A stretch of DNA of 64,000 nucleotides from Metaphire vulgaris (Eukaryota > Annelida > Clitellata > Crassiclitellata > Megascolecidae). The first letter of the stretch is position 1. Every line of letters starts with the position of its first letter. Under the pieces are notes generated by a model. The model ran no database searches and had not been told where the DNA came from. It saw only the letters and a list, made by a program, of their open reading frames with translations. A program made the translations under genes and the position numbers. The stretch lies in NCBI GenBank assembly GCA_018105865.1, contig CM030834.1:11057719-11121718 (forward strand). Direction: 5' to 3'. Of the stretch, positions 13,201-23,584 are shown one piece after another.

Positions 13201-16200
13201 CGTCTTGGCGAAATAAAACATTACGGCCGGCTTGCTATCGGCCTGGAAAGTTGATGACGCAATATTGTGTTACAGCCGGTACAGTGAGGAACAGGGCTGT
13301 GATGCAATATTACGTTACTGCCAGTAAAGAGTTTAAGAGCCAAGTCTAATGAGTTCAGTTTTCGTGTTAGAATGCCAGCGTCAAAGGAAGCGGCTGGTCG
13401 TAGCCAGCTACTGGAGGATTTTCGTAACAACCAAATCCCAAATTTGCAGCTAAAAGACCTGGTGGGACATATCGTAGAATTTTCTCAGGACCAGCATGGA
13501 TCCAGGTTTCATGCCTGTTATTTTGCATTCTGCAATAGCATTATGTTTCTTATTCTGTTAGTAATTTTCAAAAAATGCTTTGGGTAACTATTCTGTCGGG
13601 CATCCTATTTGTCTGCTATTAAGTGTAACTGAAATTTCTCAGTTATTGGGCATAACTGAAATTTCTCTGTAGATGAATGTAACCAAAGTAGATTGGCTGA
13701 TGTATTTTTCTTTTTAAAAATTTAATCTTTGAAATATAATAAAAATTTAATCTTTGAAATGTAATGAAAAATGGTTGAATATTTAATACTAGATTTATCC
13801 AACAAAAATTGGAACGGGCAACTGCTGCAGAGAAGCAAGTGGTTTTCAGTGAGATCTTGACGTCTGCCTACAGCCTGATGACTGATGTATTCGGAAATTA
13901 TGTCATTCAGAAATTCTTTGAGTTTGGAACACCAGAACAGAAGCAGATGCTGGCTCAGAGGATTCGAGGTCATGTTTTACAGTTGGCGCTTCAAATGTAT
14001 GGATGTCGTATCATACAGAAAGCCTTGGAGTCTGTTCCTTCAGAATTACAAGTAAATTTCCATCTTTACAAAATAAAACTAATTCGTGAATTGGCCTCAT
14101 ATTTATGGTCTGTGCGTTATTTGATTATTATAGTTTGCAAGATTTTTACGATTTGATGTATGTAATTCTAAAAGTTTTACTAAATAATTATTTAAGTTTT
14201 GGAATGAAGATAATATTGATGAATTAGTGTGAATTTTATATACCATTTTTAAGAAAGCATAGTGAGTTCCCAGTTCCTAAAAAGCTTAATTTATGAGTTT
14301 ATGTACCCAAAGTTGAAAATGATTTTTATTAAAATGCAGATCTTGTTTGCCTAATCAAGAATTTTTGACAGCTGTAATGATAGGTTTTGCAAATTCTTAA
14401 TGTTGCTTCAATTGTAGTGTGAATTAGTTTGCCCAAGCAGCTGAAGCACTCGTTGTGCAATTTGTTTGTGTTTCAAATTTTATTTCTGGAACTGTATTCT
14501 AGATATCCATATTGTCAGAAGTTGACTAGACTGCATATGTGTCTGAAACTGTCGTAGACCCCACATTGATTTTTACTGGAGAACTTATGACAGCATCATA
14601 ATGATCTTGAATCTCATCTGATTTCAGTTGCTCGACTTTTCATCACTAATGATCCATTTTATGCGTCTAGAAAGTCTCTGTATCGAACTCAGAGCATTTA
14701 AACTTTGAGCACTTAAACTAATCACCCGATGTGCTCGTTCACATCTGAGTTAACTGAGTTAAGTACCTGGAGCAGAAACAATCGAAAAGTTTCCGCTGCT
14801 GCCAGGGTTTGAACTCCAGGGCTCTTGAATATCTGCCATTTTTTGAAGCTTCTCTGAATGTAAATATTATATTGCTGTTTTCAGGTGGAAATTGTTAAAG
14901 AGTTGGATGGTCATGTACAGAAATGTGTTAAAGATCAGAATGGCAATCATGTAGTTCAGAAGTGCATTGAGTGTGTTGATTCGACACATGTGCAGTTCAT
15001 CATTGATGCTTTCAAAGGACAGGTTTGTTATTATCGATGAACTTAGCGTCGACAGTCACCCTGGCCATTCCACATCTTGAAATCCTTATTTGGAGAATGT
15101 TTTGTTACTAATAATGCAGTGAATTTCTAATTTCTAATCAGCTGTATAATGAAGCTTACAGTTGCTGATGCTAGGATGATTTGTTTAACTGCTTTGATGT
15201 GCCAAGTTGAAAGCATTCCCTATTGGCACATTTGGTTTGGTTGGATGTGAAAAGCCAAGGTTTTTGAACTGATCTTAATGGTGATAGTTGATGTGGTGTT
15301 TTTTATGTCACTTGAAGTAATGCCTGTCTCTTTCAGGCTTTACCAGATTAACTAAATTCTGTTGGTTTGCACCTAGTTGTCTGTGTTTTTATTAATGCAC
15401 TTTACATTTTTTCTACCTCAGTGACTTCACTGGGATGGAAGGGGAAGAATTGTTAATAAGCTGTTTGCCGCTCTTCTGTGCAGGTTTTGAATTTATCAAC
15501 TCATCCATACGGTTGTCGTATCATTCAACGTATTCTGGAGCACTGCACTTCAGAACAGACGGCTCCAGTGCTCGAGGAACTTCACCAGCACACAGAGCGT
15601 CTTCTGATGGACCAGTATGGTAACTACGTCATCCAACATGTTCTTGAACATGGACGAGCCGAGGACAGAAGTCGCATCTTGGCGCAAGTGAAAAGCAAAG
15701 TGCTGATGCTGAGTCAACATAAATTTGCCAGGTAAAAATCCCAGTTATGTTGTGTTTCATGCTATAAAAGACTAAGTTGAGTCCAATTTTGTTAAAGTTT
15801 TTGTTCATTATTAATATTGGGTTCTGTGTTTTGTTCTTGTCATTTATAGGATTAAGTAATTGGGAATTAAAGAACGATTTTAGGCACAGAGATATTCCAC
15901 TGTTAATTTAGCATTACAAGTGAGACATTATGACATTAGGTGCTTCGTTGTCTCAATTGTGTATAGCTTCAGCCTTGCACAAAGTCAACTGTCAGCTTAG
16001 AGTTGGCTGGTGGTGATTTTCTTAATTAGCTATCTACCTGTCATTTGGCACAGAGCAATCATTAATATGGTGTAGCACTTTAGTCTGATGTTCACTGTAT
16101 TATTAATATTATCAAAGAGCTGTATAATTACATTCATGACACTTATTAGTCAGTGATTCATAAGCTTAGTTATAATGAATGATAATTAATCAAGACTAAA

Positions 16201-17165
16201 TTAATGTGGTTTATTTAAGTAATATAGTTGTTCCGTTTTGTATTATGCTTATAGTTCCATTTTGTATTATGTTTATATAATCTAAATCAGAATTTTAGTA
16301 GCAATATTCTTCTATCAGTTATTGCTGTGATAAGATACTTAGAAAATCTTGGCGAGGTTTAGCATGAGAAATTGAATAAGTTATCATTTAATTAGCCATC
16401 TTATCGTCTTGATGTCGGCAGATTTAGTAAATGCATGTATTGCATATTTGTTAATTTCTATTAATTGAAAACTGTTGACAGCAACGTAATGGAGAAGTGC
16501 GTATCACATGCTTCTCGCACTGAACGTGCTGCGTTGATTGAAGAAGTCTGCAGCACAAATGATGGGTAAATTCTTTTAGAAATAATCAGTAATAGAAAAT
16601 GTAAAATTACCGTATATGGCAATAGTTAGAGGATTATTTGTGTGAGCTTTTTAAGGAATTTTCTTGAATATTTGGCCAAAATGTCTATCTACAGTTAAAT
16701 GTGTATACAAGAATCTAAACCTTTAATGATAATGTTTTTGATTATCATGGCTGTCATCTCGGTGACCACAGTTTGTCCACATTAAAAGCCTATAGGCCAC
16801 CATAGATGATGGGCTTATTAATAATTAGATATTTGTCTTTATAGCATAAAAGAAAAGTTTTATTTAGTTAGATACTTTGTATTAGTTTGTATTAAATGGG
16901 GTCTGATATGTTTGCTAATCTCAGCCAAAATTGCGCTCTGCATACTATGATGAAGGACCAGTATGCCAACTACGTGGTCCAGCGTATGATCGACGTGGCT
17001 GATCCACCACAACGAAAACAACTCGTAAATAAGCTCCGTCCTCATGTTGCTGTGCTGCGCAAATATACTTATGGAAAGCACATACTTGCTAAATTGGAGA
17101 AGTACTACATGAAGAATAACTCTGATCTGCCTCCAATTGGTGTATCTACAAATGGAGTGCTGTGA
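1073..17165 (+). CDS. PUM: Pumilio-family RNA-binding protein (gene-level entry, 5'-incomplete)
   Basis: Sequence-specific RNA-binding translational repressor of the PUF family, acting in the cytoplasm on 3'UTRs carrying UGUANAUA sites. Exons: 1073-1227, 3749-4064, 5528-5648, 6642-6710, 7653-7898, 8489-8644, 9041-9193, 10598-10795, 11809-11950, 13371-13505, 13793-14051, 14885-15022, 15484-15731, 16482-16565, 16925-17165. They total 2661 nt, exactly 887 codons, and every junction phase agrees. The N-terminal half is low-complexity and Gln/Gly/Pro-rich. The last ~350 residues are the Pumilio homology domain with eight repeats. Their RNA-contact residues read SR..Q, NY..Q, CR..Q, NH..Q, CR..Q, NY..Q, SN..E and NY..Q, the classical human PUM1/2 set. 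Human PUM1 is about 1190 aa, so roughly 300 N-terminal residues probably lie upstream of the window. It could be called PUM1- or PUM2-like; invertebrates usually have one gene. Confidence 0.96.
1460..2250 (+). pseudogene. Degenerate LINE reverse transcriptase C-terminus (CR1/L2-like)
   Basis: Frame pieces read [20 protein letters not shown] then ...ARVVFG, and later [20 protein letters not shown] and [11 protein letters not shown]. These are the usual 3' RT end of this LINE type. The element is broken by frameshifts and by a (TGAC)n expansion, and ends in a GCGCT...AAATAAATAAATAAA tail near 2245. Confidence 0.7.
1829..1898 (+). repeat. (TGAC)n microsatellite
   Basis: About 17 uninterrupted tetranucleotides, sitting inside the LINE coding remnant. 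Confidence 0.98.
2530..2665. repeat. ATAAGACGC inverted/direct repeat element
   Basis: Contains GATAAGACGCCCCTG, ATATAAGACGCACCC and ATAAGATGCGTCTTA within 130 bp. This looks like a small non-autonomous repeat with alternating orientations. Family unknown. Confidence 0.4.
2707..2865 (+). repeat. Dispersed direct repeat, copy 1
   Basis: About 160 bp closely similar to 4162-4325. Shared blocks include GACAATTGTTATT, GTCTAAGAATACCAATTCAT and AAGATGCTGACTTGTG. Confidence 0.85.
2936..3620 (-). pseudogene. LINE reverse transcriptase 3' fragment (CR1/L2-like)
   Basis: A 152-codon open frame (3563-3105) contains [20 protein letters not shown] and [19 protein letters not shown], then [13 protein letters not shown]. 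It continues in another frame toward [13 protein letters not shown]. The tail with GCGCTATAT is at 2940-2955. 5'-truncated. Less decayed than the copy at 1460. Confidence 0.8.
3749..4064 (+). CDS. PUM: Pumilio exon b
   Basis: Acceptor CTGTAG, donor GTATTG. It encodes a Gly/Pro/Gln-rich segment ending [12 protein letters not shown] then FDYAHQ. This resembles the PUM1 region around EPLQFDYSG and GLFDYNSQQQ. It ends in phase 0. Confidence 0.9.
4162..4325 (+). repeat. Dispersed direct repeat, copy 2
   Basis: Partner of 2707-2865, with small indels. The pair brackets Pumilio exon 3749-4064 and the inverted LINE fragment. Confidence 0.85.
4453..5203. mobile_element. Probable hAT-like element with CCGATTATCGG arms
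   Basis: The left arm GGCCGATTATCGGATGGCCG is mirrored at 5117-5195 by GATAATCAACCGATTATCG and GGCCGTTATTGGTTATCGG. No transposase frame lies between. Ends and target duplication are not clean. Confidence 0.45.
5528..5648 (+). CDS. PUM: Pumilio exon c (polyglutamine)
   Basis: Acceptor TTTGCAG, donor GTAAGT. It encodes LAQQ, a run of twelve glutamines in all, then [19 protein letters not shown] and a second Q run. The glutamine run mixes CAA and CAG codons, which suggests protein-level selection more than fresh repeat slippage. Ends in phase 1. Confidence 0.9.
5745..5872. repeat. CGAATATATTCGG palindromic repeat
   Basis: Contains TGAATATATTCGG, CGAATATATTCGGG and a perfect 11-bp inverted pair TAATGATGCCC/GGGCATCATTA (5798-5808 and 5820-5830). 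Likely a small MITE. Confidence 0.5.
6493..6600. mobile_element. piggyBac-like MITE with TTAA ends
   Basis: TTAA|CCCTTTC ... GAAAGGG|TTAA. The 11-bp terminal inverted repeats include the TTAA, the target of piggyBac-type elements. 108 bp, no coding. Confidence 0.65.
6642..6710 (+). CDS. PUM: Pumilio exon d
   Basis: Small 69-nt exon encoding [17 protein letters not shown] then SMQIPG. It matches the PUM1 FVPNPYIISAAPPGTDPY block. Phase 1 at both ends; donor GTAAGA. Confidence 0.9.
7015..7112 (+). repeat. LINE/SINE 3' tail with (TAAA)n
   Basis: Reads ...CGTAGGCCTTAGCCTAGTAC, then GCACTATAGATGTTGTCTCT and AAATAAATAAAT. Same family as 2190-2250 and 35745-35860. Confidence 0.6.
7653..7898 (+). 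CDS. PUM: Pumilio exon e
   Basis: Acceptor TTGCAG, donor GTCAGA. It begins [20 protein letters not shown], the counterpart of VVPHQYYGVTPWGVYPA in PUM1. Gln- and Pro-rich stretches and ARPLTPQ (PUM1 QRPLTPNQ) follow. Phase 1 at both ends. Confidence 0.93.
8489..8644 (+). CDS. PUM: Pumilio exon f
   Basis: Encodes [19 protein letters not shown], then [18 protein letters not shown]. It aligns with the PUM1 block YPVLAPAAYYDQTGALVV, then GLGAPVRLVAPAPVII. Phase 1 at both ends. Confidence 0.94.
9041..9193 (+). CDS. PUM: Pumilio exon g
   Basis: Acceptor TTTTTGCAG, donor GTAACT. Encodes a Ser/Gly/Thr-rich low-complexity segment ([16 protein letters not shown]...), typical of the Pumilio N-terminal half. 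Phase 1 at both ends. Confidence 0.88.
9353..9583 (-). pseudogene. LINE C-terminal fragment ([12 protein letters not shown] type)
   Basis: 76-codon frame with [20 protein letters not shown], then LDNIT. Same family as the + strand remnant at 42400-43340 ([11 protein letters not shown]...). A typical LINE ORF2 tail. Confidence 0.65.
10032..10385. mobile_element. hAT-like MITE (CAGGGGTGGGCAAACT ends)
   Basis: Left end CAGGGGTGGGCAAACTATGG is the inverse of the right end ...AGTTTGCCCACATCTG. Flanks CTTCAGAA (10024-10031) and CTTCAGAG (10386-10393) form a 7/8 target duplication. No coding. Confidence 0.75.
10598..10795 (+). CDS. PUM: Pumilio exon h
   Basis: Acceptor TTTTTACAG, donor GTAAAA. Encodes [20 protein letters not shown], then [10 protein letters not shown] and [10 protein letters not shown]. 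The latter resembles the Ser/Pro-rich segment of PUM1 containing SQTPPPSLSS. Phase 1 at both ends. A LINE fragment starts only about 60 nt after its donor. Confidence 0.9.
10857..11500 (+). pseudogene. LINE reverse transcriptase C-terminal fragment
   Basis: A frame begins [20 protein letters not shown] and shifts near 10945. It continues to [20 protein letters not shown], then [19 protein letters not shown] and [11 protein letters not shown]. This is the usual post-RT region of an APE-type LINE. It sits in the Pumilio intron directly after exon 10598-10795. Confidence 0.8.
11809..11950 (+). CDS. PUM: Pumilio exon i
   Basis: Acceptor TTTAGCAG, donor GTAAAG. Encodes [18 protein letters not shown], matching GRYISAAPGAEAKYRSAS in PUM1. 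Ends in phase 2. Confidence 0.92.
12080..12235. repeat. Pyrimidine-rich CCCATCCC/CCCCAC tract
   Basis: C/T/A-rich degenerate repeat (CATCCCTACCCCACATCC...) inside the Pumilio intron. Origin unclear. Confidence 0.5.
13371..13505 (+). CDS. PUM: Pumilio exon j (PUF repeat 1, first half)
   Basis: Encodes [19 protein letters not shown], then [15 protein letters not shown]. This is the start of the Pumilio homology domain including PUF repeat 1. The arginine codon is split (AG|A) across the next intron. Confidence 0.95.
13793..14051 (+). CDS. PUM: Pumilio exon k (PUF repeats 1-3)
   Basis: Encodes [10 protein letters not shown] (end of repeat 1), [14 protein letters not shown] (repeat 2) and [13 protein letters not shown] (repeat 3). 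The base-contacting residues match human PUM1. Donor GTAAAT, phase 0. Confidence 0.96.
14885..15022 (+). CDS. PUM: Pumilio exon l (PUF repeat 4)
   Basis: 46 codons, phase 0 at both ends. Contains [15 protein letters not shown], the repeat 4 uracil reader (N-H-Q), and ends AFKGQ. Confidence 0.96.
15484..15731 (+). CDS. PUM: Pumilio exon m (PUF repeats 5-7)
   Basis: Encodes [14 protein letters not shown] (repeat 5), [14 protein letters not shown] (repeat 6) and SQHKFA, the start of repeat 7. The serine codon is split AG|C into the next exon. Confidence 0.96.
16482..16565 (+). CDS. PUM: Pumilio exon n (PUF repeat 7)
   Basis: 84-nt exon encoding [19 protein letters not shown]. It carries the S-N-E triad that reads guanine in the UGU core. 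Donor GTAAAT, phase 2. Confidence 0.95.
16925..17165 (+). CDS. PUM: Pumilio exon o (PUF repeat 8, C-terminus, stop)
   Basis: Encodes [14 protein letters not shown] (repeat 8, N-Y-Q), then [20 protein letters not shown] and a tail ending TNGVL. TGA stop at 17163-17165. The ending parallels PUM1 (GPPNGII). Confidence 0.97.
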
Positions 17166-18177
17166 AATATCGGTAGATAATGGGAATGATTGCTTGCTTT
17201 TGGATTTTGTCTTTGGTAGAAAGGATTCTGTGTCATATGATATGAACTTTGTTGTGGAGTAGTCGTTTTATTTAAAATTATTTTAGTTGTAGCCTAGCTT
17301 TAGCATGCCTTTTAAGGTCTTTAACGAATTCCAGAATATCTCACTTTTACATGTTGAAATGTCCACTGAAAGTTACTGCTATTGAATAGAGACAGTGCTT
17401 GCTATGAGCGAATATAAATATTGGAGTTTCTGCCTTTTAAAAAATGGTATGATTTTATGTGTTGACTAGAATTTTCTATGAAAACAATGAAATTGCTGTA
17501 GAGAAGAAGGTTCTTGCTAACTGTAAGCATGAAATGGTATTGTGTTGCTGTGCTGAGACTGCCGCCAGTGACTTTTATTATTTTGCCGACGTCGAATGTT
17601 TCTGATGAATGCCGATTGTGATTTTTAGCTAGTAATGCAATCGTACATTGTGTTGTTAGCATTGAGAATTAAAATTTTGTCATTTCTAGGAAAGTCTCTG
17701 ATTGCAAGGATCTGTAAAAGATTTGTAATTTATGTTCAGAAGCTGATATTGTGACATGTAATTAATTGAAATTTTACCTTGCGATTGGCCTCGGAGCAAA
17801 CAGCGTGTGTTCTTACCGTCATTGTTATCACTGTTCTATGTAGTTATATTTACAATCTCTTCATCATTTGTGTGCTATGCTGTGTACTTCTGTACAATAT
17901 TCTTACTTTTTGTGTTACTCGCATGTATCATATATAGAATGTATTTTATGATTATTAGTGTATTGTGAAGGATTTATGCACTGATATATGAAATCTTTGC
18001 TTGAAGATAGATATGGATAGACTTAATTTGCATATTTATGCTAGCTAGCTCTTTTAACAGCATTGTCTTTAGTAACACACACACACACAAATAAATAAAT
18101 AAATAAATATATATATAATCTCTCAATCATGTAGCATGCAGTTATATTAGTAATGTTATATACATATGCATAAAATA

Positions 18178-18185
18178 TGTATATA
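18178..18185 (+). promoter_or_regulatory. Pumilio response element TGTATATA
   Basis: Exact match to the UGUANAUA PUF site, about 1 kb after the Pumilio stop. Its neighbourhood is TA-rich, so chance is possible. Confidence 0.4.
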
Positions 18186-19244
18186 TCTATATATAAATAC
18201 ATTGTGTAAAGTACAACTCAGCAGTATGTGTAGCATTTGCATGAATAGCTGTAGCTCTGTGCATAGGCTTGTTGTTGCATGATTTTGTACAATAGTGTAT
18301 TAAATTGTGTGATTTTTGGTAATTGTGTTATTGACTTAAGTTGTGTTCGATTCATTGTATTTCTGCCGAAAATTATGCAACCTTGCCTGAACCAGTTTTT
18401 CTGGAGTTTTCCTTTTTGATCTTTTGTTGGTCATAAAATGAAGTGACTGTGTACATTTTTATGTATTATGCCATCTACAATTTACTAAATCTACTGATAC
18501 ATTAGTTTATCTCACACTAAGTGGAATTTAGTTGTTAGAAGTATTTCATCAATCTGTTGTAGGTAGCACTTGTTGTATTTGATAGAATATAAGTTTTTTC
18601 TCTTGAGACGTTTTCGTTTTGACAGTTTGATGTTATATCACATTTCTTTGTTGGCTAAAATTTTATATTGTCAGACTGTACAAAATTGTAAGCATACTTC
18701 ATACCCTGTGTACATTTCTAGAACAGTTTTAAGACATTTATGTTGAATTTCCTGTACAGTTATGGAAGGATATGAACTCTTGCAACAGAAGCAATGTCCT
18801 TGTGACATATTGTGAAAATTCACCCAATTGATTGATCTTATAAAGATTTTATCTCTTTTTAAATATAATTGCTTTTTTAGTTTGTAAACATGTAATTTGA
18901 GCACCATGTGTATATTAATGCCTGTAAAATACCTTTTCTCTACATGTTTGTACAATTTCTCTGTCATTCTATGCTCCGATGTTAAGAACTGTAGGTTTTA
19001 TATTGTCCACGTGACATGAATGTTGTTAGTTAACACCGTTTAACTTGTTTCATTGTCTGCAATTTTCCTCTGATGCTAATTAAATTTTATCTAGCTTTCT
19101 AGCTTTAAATTGGATGGATCTTTGTTTTTCCATGGATGGGATTTCTATTATTATCCATTTGTTTTTTTTCTTGCTATGATTGTAATTGACCAAACTCGCT
19201 TTTGACAGTTATTTAGCGTGTTGCTCTCATGCAATGAATATGAA

Positions 19245-19252
19245 TGTAGATA
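19245..19252 (+). promoter_or_regulatory. Pumilio response element TGTAGATA
   Basis: Exact UGUANAUA match (N = G) in the presumed Pumilio 3'UTR, outside any simple repeat. Confidence 0.45.
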
Positions 19253-20303
19253 CGTCTGCTGTCTAGTTTGTGCTATTGCTGTTTTTGTTTGAGATCAGAA
19301 TCAGCACGATTTGCCAGATTTCAGGGAAACATAAGAATGTGTTTCTGTAAAGTTGGATTATTTCACTTTTTTTTCCATGTCTGGTGTTGTTTTTTATGAC
19401 AACCATTTGAACTAAGCTCTAATGTTCTTGATTATTTGGATAGATGATATAAATTAGTTTAAGAATGCCTGTTGGAGTTGTAATGATTTGCATGCTATTT
19501 AATATTTTAGTAATTGCCTGAAACCGTGTTAGAGACTTACTGCCCAACTTGCTTTTCTATCCCCATGATGGTATGTTGATTGAGTTCATCTTGTGCCGGA
19601 GACATAGCAAAAACAAAAATATGTGGACTTTGTTCACAATCTTATTATCTCACAGCATGGAGTTACAAACATTTTTCCTGTGTCAGTGGATTCTAAACAA
19701 TATCAGTAGTATTTTGGATATTGGTAGTTTATAATGTCACACAAGAGACAAGTCAGCTTAAAATTGCTCTGTATACTGATTTTGCTTCTTTTATAGTCAG
19801 AAGACATTCGTTTTGAATATTAAACATTTTAAAGATTATTCTGTTCTGGTTTATCAAGATTTTCAATCTTTAATACTAATCTTCCTTGAGTGTGGTTTTG
19901 ATATAGGCTTGAGAATTTTATTAGTAAAATCATTGTATTTTTTGTGATCAATCTTCTTTCATGTCATGTTCATAAGCTGATGCTTATGATGTTTGTTGTG
20001 CACTGTGTTCAATCAATCACTTCTCAAGCACCACAATCATAATGCTATCTAGGAATGAATTCAGATGTGTGCCGCTATGTGAATAAAGGAAACTGGCATT
20101 CGCATGTAGTCTTCATACAGCTTTGCATAGACCTTTTGTCATAGACATGTTTGTTCTATCATGTTAACCCTTATGGGCTCAGATAACTCAGAGTAATTGG
20201 TAGGTTCCAGCTTTTTGTGTGAAGCCATTGATCTGTGCTATATGATAGATAGTAGTAAGTAATTTCCTTATGTGTTAAACATCAGCTGAGATTTTAATAA
20301 GTC

Positions 20304-20383
20304 TTAACCCCTTAATCGTGTATTTAACTGCAACTCAATGTAAAATGGACGGATATATCCCGGATCCCCAGTTAAGGGGTTAA
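20304..20383. mobile_element. 80-bp TTAA palindromic MITE, copy 1
   Basis: TTAACCCCTTAA ... GTTAAGGGGTTAA, with internal TGGACGGATATATCCCGG. Same length and nearly the same sequence as 52720-52799 and (inverted) 62436-62515. Confidence 0.85.
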
Positions 20384-20524
20384 AGGAAACTACAAATTGC
20401 TGTATATCGAGCTACTTAAAATCCAAATTCGTTACACAGAATATGTACTGGAAGTGAATGCAGATTGTCGACAAGAGTATTGTGTGTTCTTGAAGCTTGT
20501 TTCATTGCATGTATACAGAAATTG

Positions 20525-20532
20525 TGTATATA
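20525..20532 (+). promoter_or_regulatory. Pumilio response element TGTATATA
   Basis: Third UGUANAUA match in the Pumilio 3' flank. It counts only if the transcript extends past 20.5 kb. Confidence 0.35.
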
Positions 20533-23500
20533 TTTTTAGTTTGGCACTTGTTTTGCCCAAAGGTTTTGCAATATTCTCAGATAAACAAACTACCGAGTGA
20601 TGGTAGCAATCCTTTTTACTAATTAATTATCTATGGCTGATTATGGCTATGTGTATATCTGACACAGAAAAACCTTTGATGCTGTCTACCTTGCCATTGG
20701 TGCCTTTGACCAGTAATTATTTGCTTGCATTTTTTCTGGTAGTTAACACGCAGCAGTTGTATAATGTTGTAACCTCCTAACTGCATAGACATTGCTATTG
20801 CTGTCGAAAGAATGAAGAAATGTATGTAATGTAGTCGGGCTTTGCGTATTTGACCTTGTACTTCTGTATTTTCAGCAGTTTGCATATGCATGACGATGTG
20901 CAGCACAATTACAGTACTTTACTATTTTAATGATACATGCCCAAAAGATGAAGATTTCTCCAGATCTGCTTGGTTGACTGTTTTGCTAATGCCAGACATA
21001 ACGTGTATTTCTGCTTGTAATGTTATTGGCCTTATTTAATATTATAGTTATAATTACTTCTCTTCAAAGACTGTTGAATAACCCATTGCCAAGTTACCAT
21101 CAGCACTGTACATTGATACATCATTTAAATAAGCATGGATATTGAATCATATATATACAGATGCATAAATCTATTGCATATGTTTAAATAATATTGTGGT
21201 CGTGCTTACATGGCTGTATTTAGTGGGAATGTTAATGATTTTAATGGTTTTATGTATTCTGTTGGAATAATATGCATTCTATGTAGATCTCTATGTATTG
21301 TGCACATATTGCTTTATGCTGCTTGTAGTGTGACACAAATTATAATTGGCTGTTTGATCAATTTTGTTGCTTCAGTGGGCAGTTTAGCAGAGACTGAACA
21401 GTGCTTGTTTTTAATTCTCTCAAAGTACAATGAAACCGTTCTGGCACATCTGGCGGCTCAGAAGCAATCAAGCTTCGCCATGATGCTATACAGTACATCC
21501 GTATTGGCGCATATATTGAAATTGGTAACAGTGCACAGTTTAAAATCTACATAGACGTCACATGCAAAGAACTCCGTAAACTGATGATGAAATGAAGAAA
21601 CTGATGGTGCATGTTTGACCGAGTATGTCAGTCATTCAAATGACGGTTAATATTGACCAAAACAAACAGATGTTGTAATTTAAATATAATTTGGTCCTCT
21701 TTTATCCTTCTCCAATTAGTACTTTGAATAAAACTCAACTTTTGGGTTGCAAATTATAAAAACCAATTTTACTAAGAACTTTAAGGTCAAATGCATGTAA
21801 TCTGTTCCAGACTTGTGCATGGTGAGAGGTGATTTGGTGGCTCAATGGGGGCAAGATAACAAAGTTTCACCATAAAGAAGTATCAGACTTGCCACAAAAC
21901 CATACAGGCCAATGTTCAAGAAATGAAGTTACAGAAGTTAGGGTTGACGTTTGATTGCTAGAAAACGGACAGCCTATTCCATCTGGCCTTTCACTGTCTC
22001 CTTGGTAGTTTGTCATTTACATCCTTTTCTCAGTTGGATATTGGGTGCTTCTATTTTCAGATGTATTTTCTGATGTAATTAGATTGGAACCACAGGTTAC
22101 CAGTTTCTGACTGGCACCAATATGGAGGCAGTATAAAAAAACTTAGGTAAAGATAGGCTAAAACCAAAATGATGACAAAAAATTGTGCTTTCTTTTCATC
22201 AGACTATTTTGGGAAAGTTTTGTTCAACAATGAACAATAAATTACACCCACTTACAATCTTTGGATTATTCTGCAAATTAACCAAAGATCATAGAGTCTC
22301 ACACGGCCTATCTGTAGCAAGTGACATTTGGTAATCTGGTTCTTGCTTGGAGAAAAACACTAAAAGTGATAAATACTGTCAATAAGCATATTACAAAGCT
22401 ACTTTAAAACTATAACAATGTGTCATGTCACATGTATTTCATAACACTACAACACAGTTTTTGTTTCTTTCAGGATTTGTGTGTGTCTGGTAGATTTTAT
22501 GACACTGATATAATGTTAGATTTTCCCATTGTTTGAGGTTTTTGAGAAAATCTAAATTTATGTTAAAATAGCCTCATTTTAAATATAGGTTTAATACTGG
22601 GTTGGTTTCACAGTCGAGTGTCCTCATACTCAGCTACACAGCAGTAACCCATGATCTTTTGAGGTAAAAATTGTTGTTTCACAGCTGTGGACCATTGACC
22701 AAAGCAATTTATAGTAGACTCCTCACTCATTTAAAATACTGCAAGAAAATCAATCTTATGTAGGCCTACTCAGGCATAGCAATGTAACATGTCTGCAGTT
22801 TTTTTAAAGCCTCAAATTATACAGATTTTCAAAGACATGTTCACAGTGAAGCATGCAAAAATCAAGTTTTAAATTTTTTCAACATTTTGTTTGCTGTTAC
22901 TTGTAGAGCACTACAAAAGTGTAGAGCCCAAGCCACTGAAAGTGTTACAACAGAAACACCTACCGGTAATTGCAGTTTTCTTAGAAACTGAATACAATAC
23001 ACAAATTTAGAGACATCTTCAGCATGTAAAAATCTACCCCGTCTCACCAAAATTTTAGAAGTAATCTGTCGTGCTGCTTAAGCTGCAATATTATCATAGA
23101 AATTTACCGGTATGTACCTGAAGGCACTACAATGTAAATGTGTAATGGCAGTCTTCTTAAAAAGCTTATGTGATGGAAAAATTTTCAAAGATGCATTTGT
23201 GTCCAGTGTGTAAAAACCTAAAGGGCTCACCAAAATAGTAAACGCTTCAATAGAACTTGTCGTGCAGTGTAATTATCAAATGCAAGACATTTATTTGTCA
23301 GTGATCGATTACTGAAAAAGCAATGGAAGTCAGATTACTTCCATCCCAACATTTTCCACCATTGCACTGGAATTAATGTTTATATTCTAGTATAATCTAG
23401 TAAAGCACTGAAATTACAGAAGTCTCTGAAACTGTATGCAAGAAATTTCCTATTCCTCAAACAGTTTTTGATTATTATTGGAACCTATCAAAGAATATTT

Positions 23501-23584
23501 GCTCTAGAAATTCACTTTATTTTCATCAGTTGATGGAACTGATGCTTAGCATTAATTAAATTCTGCAAAATGTAAACTCTCAAT

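Larger units (their letters stand above)
17166..21760 (+). other. Pumilio 3'UTR and flank
   Basis: AT-rich, without a convincing ORF. AATAAA occurs in an A/T tandem tract near 18090-18110, near 20090 and near 21728, so the transcript could extend to about 21.75 kb. It contains three UGUANAUA motifs and an 80-bp TTAA MITE (20304-20383). The true polyadenylation site cannot be read from sequence alone. Confidence 0.5.

Noticed and set aside
21210..21554. 114-codon + strand frame downstream of Pumilio
   Set aside because: Hydrophobic and cysteine-rich as expected from AT-rich 3'UTR; no family signature, no splice context, no conserved feature recognised.
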